Below are positions 1 through 5,067 of a stretch of 5,067 nucleotides of DNA, piece after piece. Below the pieces are notes generated by a model. That model searched no databases and was not told the origin of the DNA. It worked only from the letters and a program-made list of their open reading frames with translations. Numbering within the stretch: the stretch's first letter is position 1; each line of letters begins with the position of its first letter. A program made the translations under genes and the position numbers. Origin of the DNA: an uncultured Collinsella sp. (GTDB lineage: Bacteria; Actinomycetota; Coriobacteriia; Coriobacteriales; Coriobacteriaceae); the NCBI GenBank assembly GCA_900550835.1, contig URTP01000140.1, positions 1-5,067 on the forward strand. Direction: 5' to 3'.

Positions 1-2188
1 AGCACGGCGCCGTTAAGCGCCTTGGGGGCCAGCAGCTCGCAGAACTCAACACCGTCGGCAAGAGCAAGATCAAGCTCTTCCTCGTCAGCGGGCATCTGCT
101 TCTTGGTGCGGCGATACACCAAGCGCACGTTCTTCACGCCAGCCAGACGCTTGGCCACGCGAGCCGCGTCCATGGCGGTGTTGCCGGCGCCAATGATCAC
201 GACGTCCTCGCCCAGCTCGAGCTTCTCGCCCTTCTTGGCGGCCTCGAGGAACTCCAGCACGTCGAGCTCGGCGCCCTCGCCCAGGCCCGCAGAGCCGGGC
301 ATCCAGGCACCGGTGGCCACGACCACGTCGGTAAAGCCCTGGGCCTTGAGCTCGTCAATGGACTCCACGCGGGCGTTGAGCTGAACCTTGGCGCCAAAGG
401 CCAGGCAGAGCTCAGCGTCGTGCGAGATATCGTCGCTGGCGATACGGAACTCGGGGATGACGTGACGGACTACACCGCCGAGCGAATCGCGGGCCTCAAA
501 GATGGTAACGGGCACGCCGGCACGCGTCAGGAAGAACGCCCGCCGATAACGGCAACGTTGCGCTCGGCGTCGTTGGCGATGGCCTGGGCGCGCAGCTTGG
601 GCAGCACGGTGGTCATGGCCTCGCGGGCGGCCTTGAGCTTGCTGGCGCGAATCTGGGCGCCCTCGGGCTCGTAGAAGGCACGCTCGCAGGCACGGCCGCA
701 GGGATGCGGGCAGATGGTACCGGTAATGAACGGCAGGGCGTTGCGCTCGATGATGATGTTAAGCGCGTCCTCGTAGCGGCCCTCGTCAACAGCCGCCAGG
801 TAGGCGGGAATATCCTGCTGGATGGGGCAGCTCGTGCGGCACGGCGTGGTAAAGCAGTCGGAAAGCGGGCTCTTGCCGGCGACCTTGCGGTCGGGCAGCG
901 GGCGCAGCGGCTTCTTGTAGAGCGGGTTGGTGAGCGAGTCGGTCTGGATCGCGGTCACGGCCTCGAGAGAGACGCCCGTGAACGGCTTGCCATCCAGGTT
1001 GGCAAACTCGCCGGCCATCTGGCTAAAGCGCTCGTAGCCACCGGGCTTGAGTACGTCGGTCGCCAGGGTGACGGGCCAAATGCCGGCGTCATACAGGGCA
1101 CGGATGTTGTAGACCGTGGCACCGCCGGAGTAGCTGATGCGCAGCTTGCCATCGAACTGCTCGGTAATGCGGCGGGCGGCCTCGATGGTCAGCGAGAACA
1201 GCGAACGGCCGGACATGTACATCTCGGTAGAAGGCAGCTCGTTCCTCGTCACGTCGACGGGGAACGTGTTGGTCAGCTTGACGCCAAACTCCAGGCCGCG
1301 CTCGGCGCACAGGGCAATCAGGCGCTCGAACATGGGCACGGCGTCGACCCACTGCAGGTCCTCGCGGAAGTGCGTGTCATCGAAGACGATGTAGTCAAAG
1401 CCCAGCTCGTTCAGGCGCTGGCGGGCAAACTCATAGCCCAGCAGCGTGGGGTTGCACTTGATGTAGGTGTTGAGGCCCTTCTCGGTGATCAGATAGGTCG
1501 CGATGCGCTCGATCTCCGCCGGCGGGCAGCCATGCAGCGTGGACTCAGTGATGGAGTTGGAGACGCGCGCCGGGATGGACTCGACAAACGCGGCATCGAC
1601 ATGCTCAAACTTGTCCAGGTTAGCGAGCGCCCACGTGCGGCACTCGTTCCAGACGTCGGAGCCGCTGGCGTCCTTCATGCCCTCGATGTAGGCGTCGACC
1701 TTGGGGCTCTTAATACCCTCGAGGTCATAACCCACGGACATGTTGAAGACAAAGCCGTCCGGGCTACCCAGACCGTACTCGCGAGCGATCAGGTGGCAGG
1801 CAAACCATGCCTTCACGTACTCGGCAAAGGCCTGCGGAACCTCGAGCTCGGTCGACCACTCGCAGTTGTAGCACTCGTCCTGCGCCACAATGCAGGGTTT
1901 GTTCACACACTTGGAGAGCTCCTCGCCGTCCATAACCTGGACGGTCTTGAGCTCAAAGAAGCGAGAGCCTGCCACGTAGGATGCCACGATGTTCTGGGCA
2001 AGCTGCGTATTGGGACCGGCGGCCGGGCCAAACGGGGTCTCGATGCGCTCGTCAAAAATGGGAAGCGCACCCTCCTGGTTGGTCGTGACCATCTTGCGCA
2101 CGCCAAAGATGGCGTCCTGGGTCTTGTGCTCCTCGATGATCCAGTTCATCAGCTGCGAAAACGGGATCGGCCTCATGATGTCGCTCAT
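1..2188 (-). pseudogene. ygfK: YgfK-type Fe-S flavoprotein (putative selenate reductase subunit), frameshifted, 3' end off window
   Basis: This matches E. coli YgfK (about 1030 aa), a fusion of a dihydroorotate-dehydrogenase-like barrel, a GltD-like cysteine-rich helical domain and an FAD/NAD(P) oxidoreductase domain. Its presumed role is cytosolic electron transfer in purine (xanthine/urate) catabolism linked to Se/Mo hydroxylases; the exact reaction is uncertain. I start it at 2188 (MSDIMRPIPF, compared with E. coli MGDIMRPIPF), with GAGGAG 6 nt upstream. Visible landmarks are GPAAGPNTQLAQN (residues about 54-66), STLHGCPP, MYMSGR, SYSGGA and six cluster-type cysteines at residues 445, 450, 454, 493, 497 and 501. 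The frame ends at a TGA at 527-529, just after VAVIG (about residue 549). The conserved sequence resumes in another frame at FFLTRAGVPVTIFEARD (from 536) and stays open for 178 codons to the left edge, including a second intact nucleotide-binding motif, IIGAGNTAMD, near 168-197. About 22 nt appear to be missing. A sequencing or assembly error is the main alternative to a real mutation. Confidence 0.88.
527..550 (-). other. Frameshift/deletion junction in ygfK at the first Rossmann glycine loop
   Basis: Reading the minus strand, codons for V-I-G lie at 550-542, then five bases (GGGCG, 541-537), then codons for F-F-L-T-R-A-G in a different frame from 536. E. coli YgfK has nine residues (AGPAGLAAG type, 27 nt) between the matching anchors, so 22 nt are lacking. 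The original frame runs into TGA at 527-529. The missing stretch is the GxGxxG loop that binds the dinucleotide phosphates. No good restart signal is visible: the first in-frame GTG (513-515) lacks a convincing ribosome binding site. Confidence 0.85.
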
Positions 2189-2286
2189 AATGAGCTCCTC
2201 TCTGTAACGCCCGACGAGACCGCGCGGCGGGCGCAAATACGGTGTAGCGCTAGCACAGCGCCGGCGACCCCGCGGAGGCCGCCTAT
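2189..2286 (-). other. ssnA-ygfK intergenic leader, no gene seen
   Basis: Between the ssnA hairpin and the ygfK start there is about 100 nt of GC-rich DNA with no credible ORF. It contains the 8-bp palindrome TAGCGCTA (2245-2252) inside a near-symmetric GTGTAGCGCTAGCAC, and a weak 6-bp inverted repeat (CGCCCG 2208-2213 / CGGGCG 2228-2233) shortly upstream of the ribosome binding site. I cannot assign a clear -35/-10 pair here. The gap is long enough to hold a separate ygfK promoter or a processing site. Confidence 0.4.
2195..2200 (-). promoter_or_regulatory. Ribosome binding site of ygfK
   Basis: The minus strand reads GAGGAG, then CTCATT (6 nt), then ATG at 2188. This strong Shine-Dalgarno decides the start against the in-frame ATG at 2311, whose extension would be arginine-rich, unlike the family, and would run through the intergenic hairpin. 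Confidence 0.85.
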
Positions 2287-2322
2287 ACGCGCGTCGGATG
2301 CGGCGAAACATCCGACGCGCGT
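2287..2322 (-). terminator. 14-bp GC-rich hairpin just downstream of ssnA (terminator-like, no U-tract)
   Basis: A perfect inverted repeat has arms at 2287-2300 (ACGCGCGTCGGATG on the plus strand) and 2309-2322, with an 8-nt loop (2301-2308). It begins 15 nt after the ssnA stop codon. On the minus strand the stem is followed by ATAGGCGGCC rather than a T-run, so it is not a classical intrinsic terminator. It could be a U-tract-less terminator, a 3'-end stabiliser or an RNase processing site. The structure itself is certain; the function is inferred. Confidence 0.6.
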
Positions 2323-2337
2323 GAATCTACTTGTGAA

Positions 2338-3693
2338 TTAGTAGGTGCGATCGTTGAGCGTGCTCCAGAGCTTCTTGGACTCGGCCATGGTCCACGCGTT
2401 GATCTTGTCCTCATCAATGCCAACGAACTCGCGATCCTTGTACAGGACGCGGCCGTTGATGATGGTGGTGCGGCAGTTTTTGCCCATCATGCCAAAGAGC
2501 ATGTGACCGTCGATGTTCTCCTCGCTCAGCGGCGTAAAGGGCTTGTAGTCCATAACGATGACGTCGGCGGCAGCGCCGGCCTCGAGCACACCGAGCTTGC
2601 GATCGAAGTACTTGCTCGCCATCTTGGCGTTGTTCTCGAACAGCATGGTCATGGCCTCGCACCAGCCCACGTTGGGCATGGCGGCGTTGTGGCGCTGAAT
2701 GATCAGGAAGACCTTGAGGCTCTCGAGCATATCGTGGGTGTAGGCGTCGGTGCCCATGCACACGGGAATGCCGCGGCGGAAGAACTCGAGCACGGGGGCG
2801 CAGCCCACGGCGTTGCCCATATTGGATTCGGGGTTGTTGACGAGCCAGGTACCGGACTCCTTGACGATATCCATCTCGGCAGGCGTCACGTGGATGCAGT
2901 GGCCGAGCATGGTGTCGGGACCCAGCAGATTGTGCTGCAGCAGGCGCTCGACGGGGCTGATGCCACCGCGGTTGAGGCGGGAGTCCCACACGTCATTCAT
3001 GCCCTCGCACACATGGATGTGGAAGCCGGTCAGGCCGTTGTTGGCCTCGGCCATCTTATCCATGGTCTCGTCCGACAGCGTAAAGGTGGCATGTCCGCCA
3101 AACATGGCGGCGATCATGTGGTTGTCGTTATCGCGACGCTCCTTGGCGGCCCACTGGGCAAACTCGGCGTTCTCGGCAATGGCCTGGTCGCATTTTTCCT
3201 GGCCGCGGCGATCGGAGACCTCGTAGCACAGGCACGAACGCATGCCCAGCTCCTGAGCCGCATCCTTAATGGTAAAGAGGCTTCCCGGGATCTCGCAGAA
3301 GCTCGCATGGTGATCGAAGATCGTGGTGACGCCATCGCGGATGGAGTCCAGGATCGTGGCATAGGCGCTGGCCTTGGTGCCGTCGAGCGTCAGGTTGTCG
3401 TCGATCTTCCACCACTGCTGCTCAAGATTCTCCAGGAAGTTGGTGGGGTTGCAGCCCTTAATGGCAAGGCCGCGGGCCAGACCCGAGTAGATGTGGGTGT
3501 GGCAGTTGATAAGTCCGGGCATGATGAGGTTGCCCTGGGCGTCGACGTACTCGGCATCCGGGTACTTGGCCTTGAGCTCGCACTCGGGGCCCACTTCGAC
3601 GATCGTATCTCCGTCAATGGCGACCGCACCGTTTGGAATAAACGGGGTCTGAGCGTTGCGGGTAAAAACGGAACCGTTAGCGACCAGAAGCAT
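2338..3693 (-). CDS. ssnA: SsnA-type amidohydrolase (purine/selenium metabolism locus)
   Basis: This is a complete 451-aa cytosolic metal-dependent hydrolase of the amidohydrolase superfamily, in the guanine deaminase/TrzN-like group; E. coli SsnA is of similar length. Its expected chemistry is hydrolytic deamination or amide-ring hydrolysis of a purine-derived compound; the precise substrate cannot be read from sequence. Expected metal and catalytic residues are present: HTH at 65-67 (in CHTHIYSGLARG), H225/H227 and E230 (GFHIHVCEG), H265 (LGHCIHV) and D316 (MGTDAYTHD). Other SsnA-like blocks are DHHAS (127-131), GGHATF and NNPESNMGN. In the last of these, Asn replaces the His of E. coli SsnA's VHNARSNM. 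I chose the ATG at 3693 because MLLVANGSV aligns with the E. coli start and GAAGGGAG lies just upstream; an ATG at 3711 would add only six residues. It lies between the purine permease and ygfK on the same strand, which supports a purine catabolic role. I see no lesion. Confidence 0.93.
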   Translation of the reverse strand: MLLVANGSVFTRNAQTPFIPNGAVAIDGDTIVEVGPECELKAKYPDAEYVDAQGNLIMPGLINCHTHIYSGLARGLAIKGCNPTNFLENLEQQWWKIDDNLTLDGTKASAYATILDSIRDGVTTIFDHHASFCEIPGSLFTIKDAAQELGMRSCLCYEVSDRRGQEKCDQAIAENAEFAQWAAKERRDNDNHMIAAMFGGHATFTLSDETMDKMAEANNGLTGFHIHVCEGMNDVWDSRLNRGGISPVERLLQHNLLGPDTMLGHCIHVTPAEMDIVKESGTWLVNNPESNMGNAVGCAPVLEFFRRGIPVCMGTDAYTHDMLESLKVFLIIQRHNAAMPNVGWCEAMTMLFENNAKMASKYFDRKLGVLEAGAAADVIVMDYKPFTPLSEENIDGHMLFGMMGKNCRTTIINGRVLYKDREFVGIDEDKINAWTMAESKKLWSTLNDRTY

Positions 3694-3698
3694 GGATG

Positions 3699-3706
3699 CT
3701 CCCTTC
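3699..3706 (-). promoter_or_regulatory. Ribosome binding site of ssnA
   Basis: The minus strand reads GAAGGGAG, then CATCC (5 nt), then ATG at 3693. This supports the start at 3693 over the upstream in-frame ATG at 3711, for which the purine-rich element would lie inside the coding region. Confidence 0.8.
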
Positions 3707-3710
3707 AACA

Positions 3711-3736
3711 TCAGAGGCGGGGTTTGACACCTCTGA
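3711..3736 (-). promoter_or_regulatory. Inverted repeat abutting the ssnA ribosome binding site
   Basis: The 7-bp arms TCAGAGG (3711-3717) and CCTCTGA (3730-3736) flank a 12-nt spacer, ending 4 nt upstream of the ssnA Shine-Dalgarno. The position fits either a 5'-UTR hairpin affecting ribosome access or a dyad operator for a repressor. The repeat is visible; the function is inferred. Confidence 0.4.
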
Positions 3737-3784
3737 CATGGCGGAGTGCGAAGCGCCGGCCTACACCGGAAACGGGCCCTCTCC

Positions 3785-3790
3785 CGTCAA
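3785..3790 (-). promoter_or_regulatory. Possible -35 element of an ssnA promoter (weak)
   Basis: The minus strand carries TTGACG at 3790-3785, a 5/6 match to the sigma-70 -35 consensus, about 95 nt upstream of the ssnA start. The best -10-like sequence at acceptable distance (around TGTAGG, roughly 19 nt downstream) matches only 3 of 6 consensus bases, so the promoter is doubtful. ssnA may instead be read through from the permease. Confidence 0.2.
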
Positions 3791-3798
3791 CGCTTCAC

Positions 3799-3817
3799 CA
3801 AAGGGACAAACCCTTTG
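3799..3817 (-). promoter_or_regulatory. Hairpin with A/T-rich loop in the permease-ssnA intergenic region
   Basis: The 7-bp arms CAAAGGG (3799-3805) and CCCTTTG (3811-3817) flank a 5-nt loop. On the minus-strand transcript this is CAAAGGG-UUUGU-CCCUUUG. Alternative outer pairing of CTTC/GAAG across a small bulge could extend it. It is the third hairpin in a row after the permease stop codon and might contribute to termination, attenuation or mRNA processing. Confidence 0.35.
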
Positions 3818-3820
3818 AAG

Positions 3821-3837
3821 TGCGGCTTGGCGCCGCA
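3821..3837 (-). promoter_or_regulatory. Short hairpin TGCGGC/GCCGCA
   Basis: A 6-bp GC-rich inverted repeat has arms at 3821-3826 and 3832-3837 and a 5-nt loop. It follows the larger 3841-3872 hairpin directly on the minus strand, only 3 nt further on. It is probably part of the same 3'-end structured region of the permease message. Its short stem makes it weak evidence alone. Confidence 0.3.
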
Positions 3838-3840
3838 TGA

Positions 3841-3872
3841 CGTCGGCGGACGAGGCGATGCGTCCGCCGACG
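3841..3872 (-). terminator. 12-bp GC-rich hairpin just downstream of the permease gene (terminator-like, no U-tract)
   Basis: A perfect inverted repeat has arms CGTCGGCGGACG (3841-3852) and CGTCCGCCGACG (3861-3872) and an 8-nt loop (3853-3860). It begins 16 nt after the permease stop codon. On the minus strand it is followed by TCATGCGGCG, so there is no T-run. It resembles the hairpin after ssnA in position, loop size and CGTCGG-rich arms. It is likely a 3'-end element; termination is inferred. Confidence 0.6.
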
Positions 3873-3888
3873 AATAGCACCGAATTGG

Positions 3889-5067
3889 TTACTTCTTGCT
3901 CTCGGGCAAGACCAGATCCACGGCAGCGTCCTTGGCGGCATCGATGTGCTGAGCCACGACCGGCGTCTGCGGAAGGATCAGGTTAAGGACAATGGCCATG
4001 ATGGCGGTGGGGGTTACGGCATTGGAGCCGATGACGGTGGACACCCAGGCGGGCATACCCTCGCCGGCAAGGCAACCGCTGGCCATCCAGATACCCAGGC
4101 CAAAGACGACGGAGGTACCGACGATGGTGGTAGTGCGCTGCGTGAGGCCCTCGCGGGTGAACATGCGCACGCCGTTCATGGTGATGGTGCCAAAGACGCC
4201 GACGGTCGCGCCGCCGATGACGGGCTGCGGGATAGCGGAAAGGACGGCAGAAAGCTGCGGGAACAGACCGGCGATGGCAAAGACGGCCGCAATGATCACA
4301 AAGACCCACTTGTTGACGACCTTGTTGGAGCAGATGATGCCCACGTTCTGGCCAAGGGCGCTGGTGGGAAGACCGCCCAGCAGGCCGCCGACCATAGAGG
4401 TGAGGCCCTGGGACACGATAGCGCCGGAGAGCTCGCGCTCGGTAGGCATACGGTCGATGGAGCCCAGGCAAGCGGCGGAGACGTCACCGATAACCTGGAT
4501 GGCGACCATGGGGAACACGACGGCGAGGGTAATGCAGACTTCGGGATCAAACTCGAGCGCGTAGGGCATGAGCTTGGGAAGGGCGAAGACCTGAGCGGTG
4601 GCGACGCTGGAGAAGTCGATCATGCCAAAGGGGATCGAAACGATCATGCCAACGATCATGCCAAAGAACACGGATCCCAGCTTGAGCGTGCCCTTGCCAA
4701 AGTTGGCGAGCGCAAAGACCACGGCGAAGGTGATAAGAGCGACGCACCAGGCCTGCGGAGTGCCCCACAGCGGCGTACCCATACCGCCGGCCATATACTT
4801 GACGGCCGTGGGATACAGCGAAACGCCGATGGAGAAGATGACCGTACCGGTCACGACGGGCGGGAACAGCCACTTGATCTTGCTGTAGGCCAGACCAAAG
4901 AGGACCGCGACGGCGCCGCCGACGATCTCGCCGCCCAGCAGCGCACCAAAGCTAAAGCCCGAGGCACCCATGGCCTGCAGGGCCGGCAGGAACGCGAACG
5001 AAACGCCCATGACGATGGGCAGGCCCGACCCTACGCGCCACAGCGGGAACAGCTGGATGAGCGTTCC
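3889..5067 (-). CDS. NCS2/NAT-family purine (xanthine/uric acid type) permease, N-terminus off window
   Basis: This is the C-terminal 392 residues of an integral membrane nucleobase transporter of the NCS2 (nucleobase-ascorbate) family, probably importing xanthine, urate or a related purine. Family members are about 460-480 aa, so roughly 70-90 N-terminal residues lie beyond the right edge; reading is open to 5067 and the ATG at 5010 is internal. The fragment is dominated by hydrophobic segments. Conserved pieces are GSGLPIVMGVSFAF, LFPPVVTGTVIFSIGVSL, the AGGMGTPLWGTP block (UacT has AGGKGNPQYGNP), QVIGDVSAA in TM8 and the NAT motif region QNVGIICSNK (4321-4350). Compared with E. coli XanQ and UacT, the TM8 Glu is Gln (codon 4495-4497), the TM9 Asp is Gln (4408-4410) and the NAT-motif Thr is Asn (4324-4326). 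The adjacent ssnA and ygfK support purine uptake. The family call is firm; the substrate is inferred, and uracil or another nucleobase cannot be excluded. Confidence 0.92.
   Translation of the reverse strand, partial: GTLIQLFPLWRVGSGLPIVMGVSFAFLPALQAMGASGFSFGALLGGEIVGGAVAVLFGLAYSKIKWLFPPVVTGTVIFSIGVSLYPTAVKYMAGGMGTPLWGTPQAWCVALITFAVVFALANFGKGTLKLGSVFFGMIVGMIVSIPFGMIDFSSVATAQVFALPKLMPYALEFDPEVCITLAVVFPMVAIQVIGDVSAACLGSIDRMPTERELSGAIVSQGLTSMVGGLLGGLPTSALGQNVGIICSNKVVNKWVFVIIAAVFAIAGLFPQLSAVLSAIPQPVIGGATVGVFGTITMNGVRMFTREGLTQRTTTIVGTSVVFGLGIWMASGCLAGEGMPAWVSTVIGSNAVTPTAIMAIVLNLILPQTPVVAQHIDAAKDAAVDLVLPESKK

Noticed and set aside
22..397. Short open frames on both strands over the 3' part of ygfK (22-384 plus, 197-397 minus)
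   Set aside because: The conserved ygfK frame (YRRTKKQMPADEEE, IIGAGNTAMD) covers this stretch on the minus strand in a different frame. The other translations are Ser/Pro/Arg-rich shadows.
2240..2247. 8-mer CGGTGTAG shared, in opposite orientation, by both intergenic regions
   Set aside because: A chance match of this length is expected between two GC-rich stretches of about 150-180 nt, and the flanking bases do not extend it.
2189..2311. N-terminal extension of ygfK from the ATG at 2311
   Set aside because: The 41 extra residues are Arg/Pro-rich, absent from E. coli YgfK and encoded through the intergenic hairpin. The start at 2188 has a good ribosome binding site and matches the family N-terminus.
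704..2341. Plus-strand open frame of 545 codons antisense to ygfK
   Set aside because: It overlaps a gene with clear family conservation on the minus strand. Its translation is low-complexity, rich in Arg/Gly/Leu/Val, with no recognisable motif, as expected from GC-rich codon bias on the opposite strand.
3694..3711. ATG at 3711 as the ssnA start
   Set aside because: The strong GAAGGGAG element would fall inside the coding region. The family alignment starts at MLLVANG (3693).
2503..3840. Plus-strand open frame of 445 codons antisense to ssnA
   Set aside because: It mirrors the highly conserved ssnA frame and has a composition typical of an antisense shadow (Val/Gly/Ala/His rich) with no domain. 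It runs across the intergenic hairpins without sign of coding selection.

Overview
The window is GC-rich and every gene I can support reads on the minus strand. The dense, mostly G/C-ending codon use, the Gram-positive-style GAGGAG ribosome binding sites and the protein sequences suggest a high-GC anaerobic gut actinobacterium of the Coriobacteriia type (Collinsella-like). That taxonomic guess is an inference, not something the window proves.

In transcription order, right to left, the layout is as follows. (1) 3889-5067: an NCS2/NAT nucleobase (xanthine/uric acid type) permease, cut by the right edge. (2) 3712-3888: a hairpin-rich intergenic stretch. (3) 2338-3693: ssnA, a complete amidohydrolase of the guanine deaminase/TrzN-like group. 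(4) 2189-2337: an intergenic gap with a 14-bp perfect hairpin. (5) 1-2188: ygfK, the large Fe-S flavoprotein once called a putative selenate reductase subunit. It is cut by the left edge and interrupted by a frameshift at about 527-541.

Together the genes look like part of the selenium/molybdenum-hydroxylase-associated purine (xanthine/urate) catabolic locus of anaerobic gut bacteria, of which E. coli ygfK-ssnA-ygfM-xdhD-...-ygfU is the reference arrangement. The permease would import the purine, SsnA would carry out an amidohydrolase or deaminase step, and YgfK would carry electrons for reductive or oxidative purine-ring chemistry. The remaining partners (xdhD-type hydroxylase, ygeW/X/Y, hyuA types) are not in the window.

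Three things stand out. First, ygfK carries an apparent 22-nt deletion that removes exactly the first dinucleotide-binding glycine loop and shifts the frame, while the downstream frame stays open and conserved to the window edge. Second, the permease has Gln at both membrane positions where E. coli XanQ and UacT have acidic residues (TM8 Glu, TM9 Asp), plus an atypical NAT motif. Third, two related GC-rich hairpins with 8-nt loops sit 15 and 16 nt after the stop codons of ssnA and the permease, and neither has a U-tract. I see no RNA gene, mobile element or CRISPR array.
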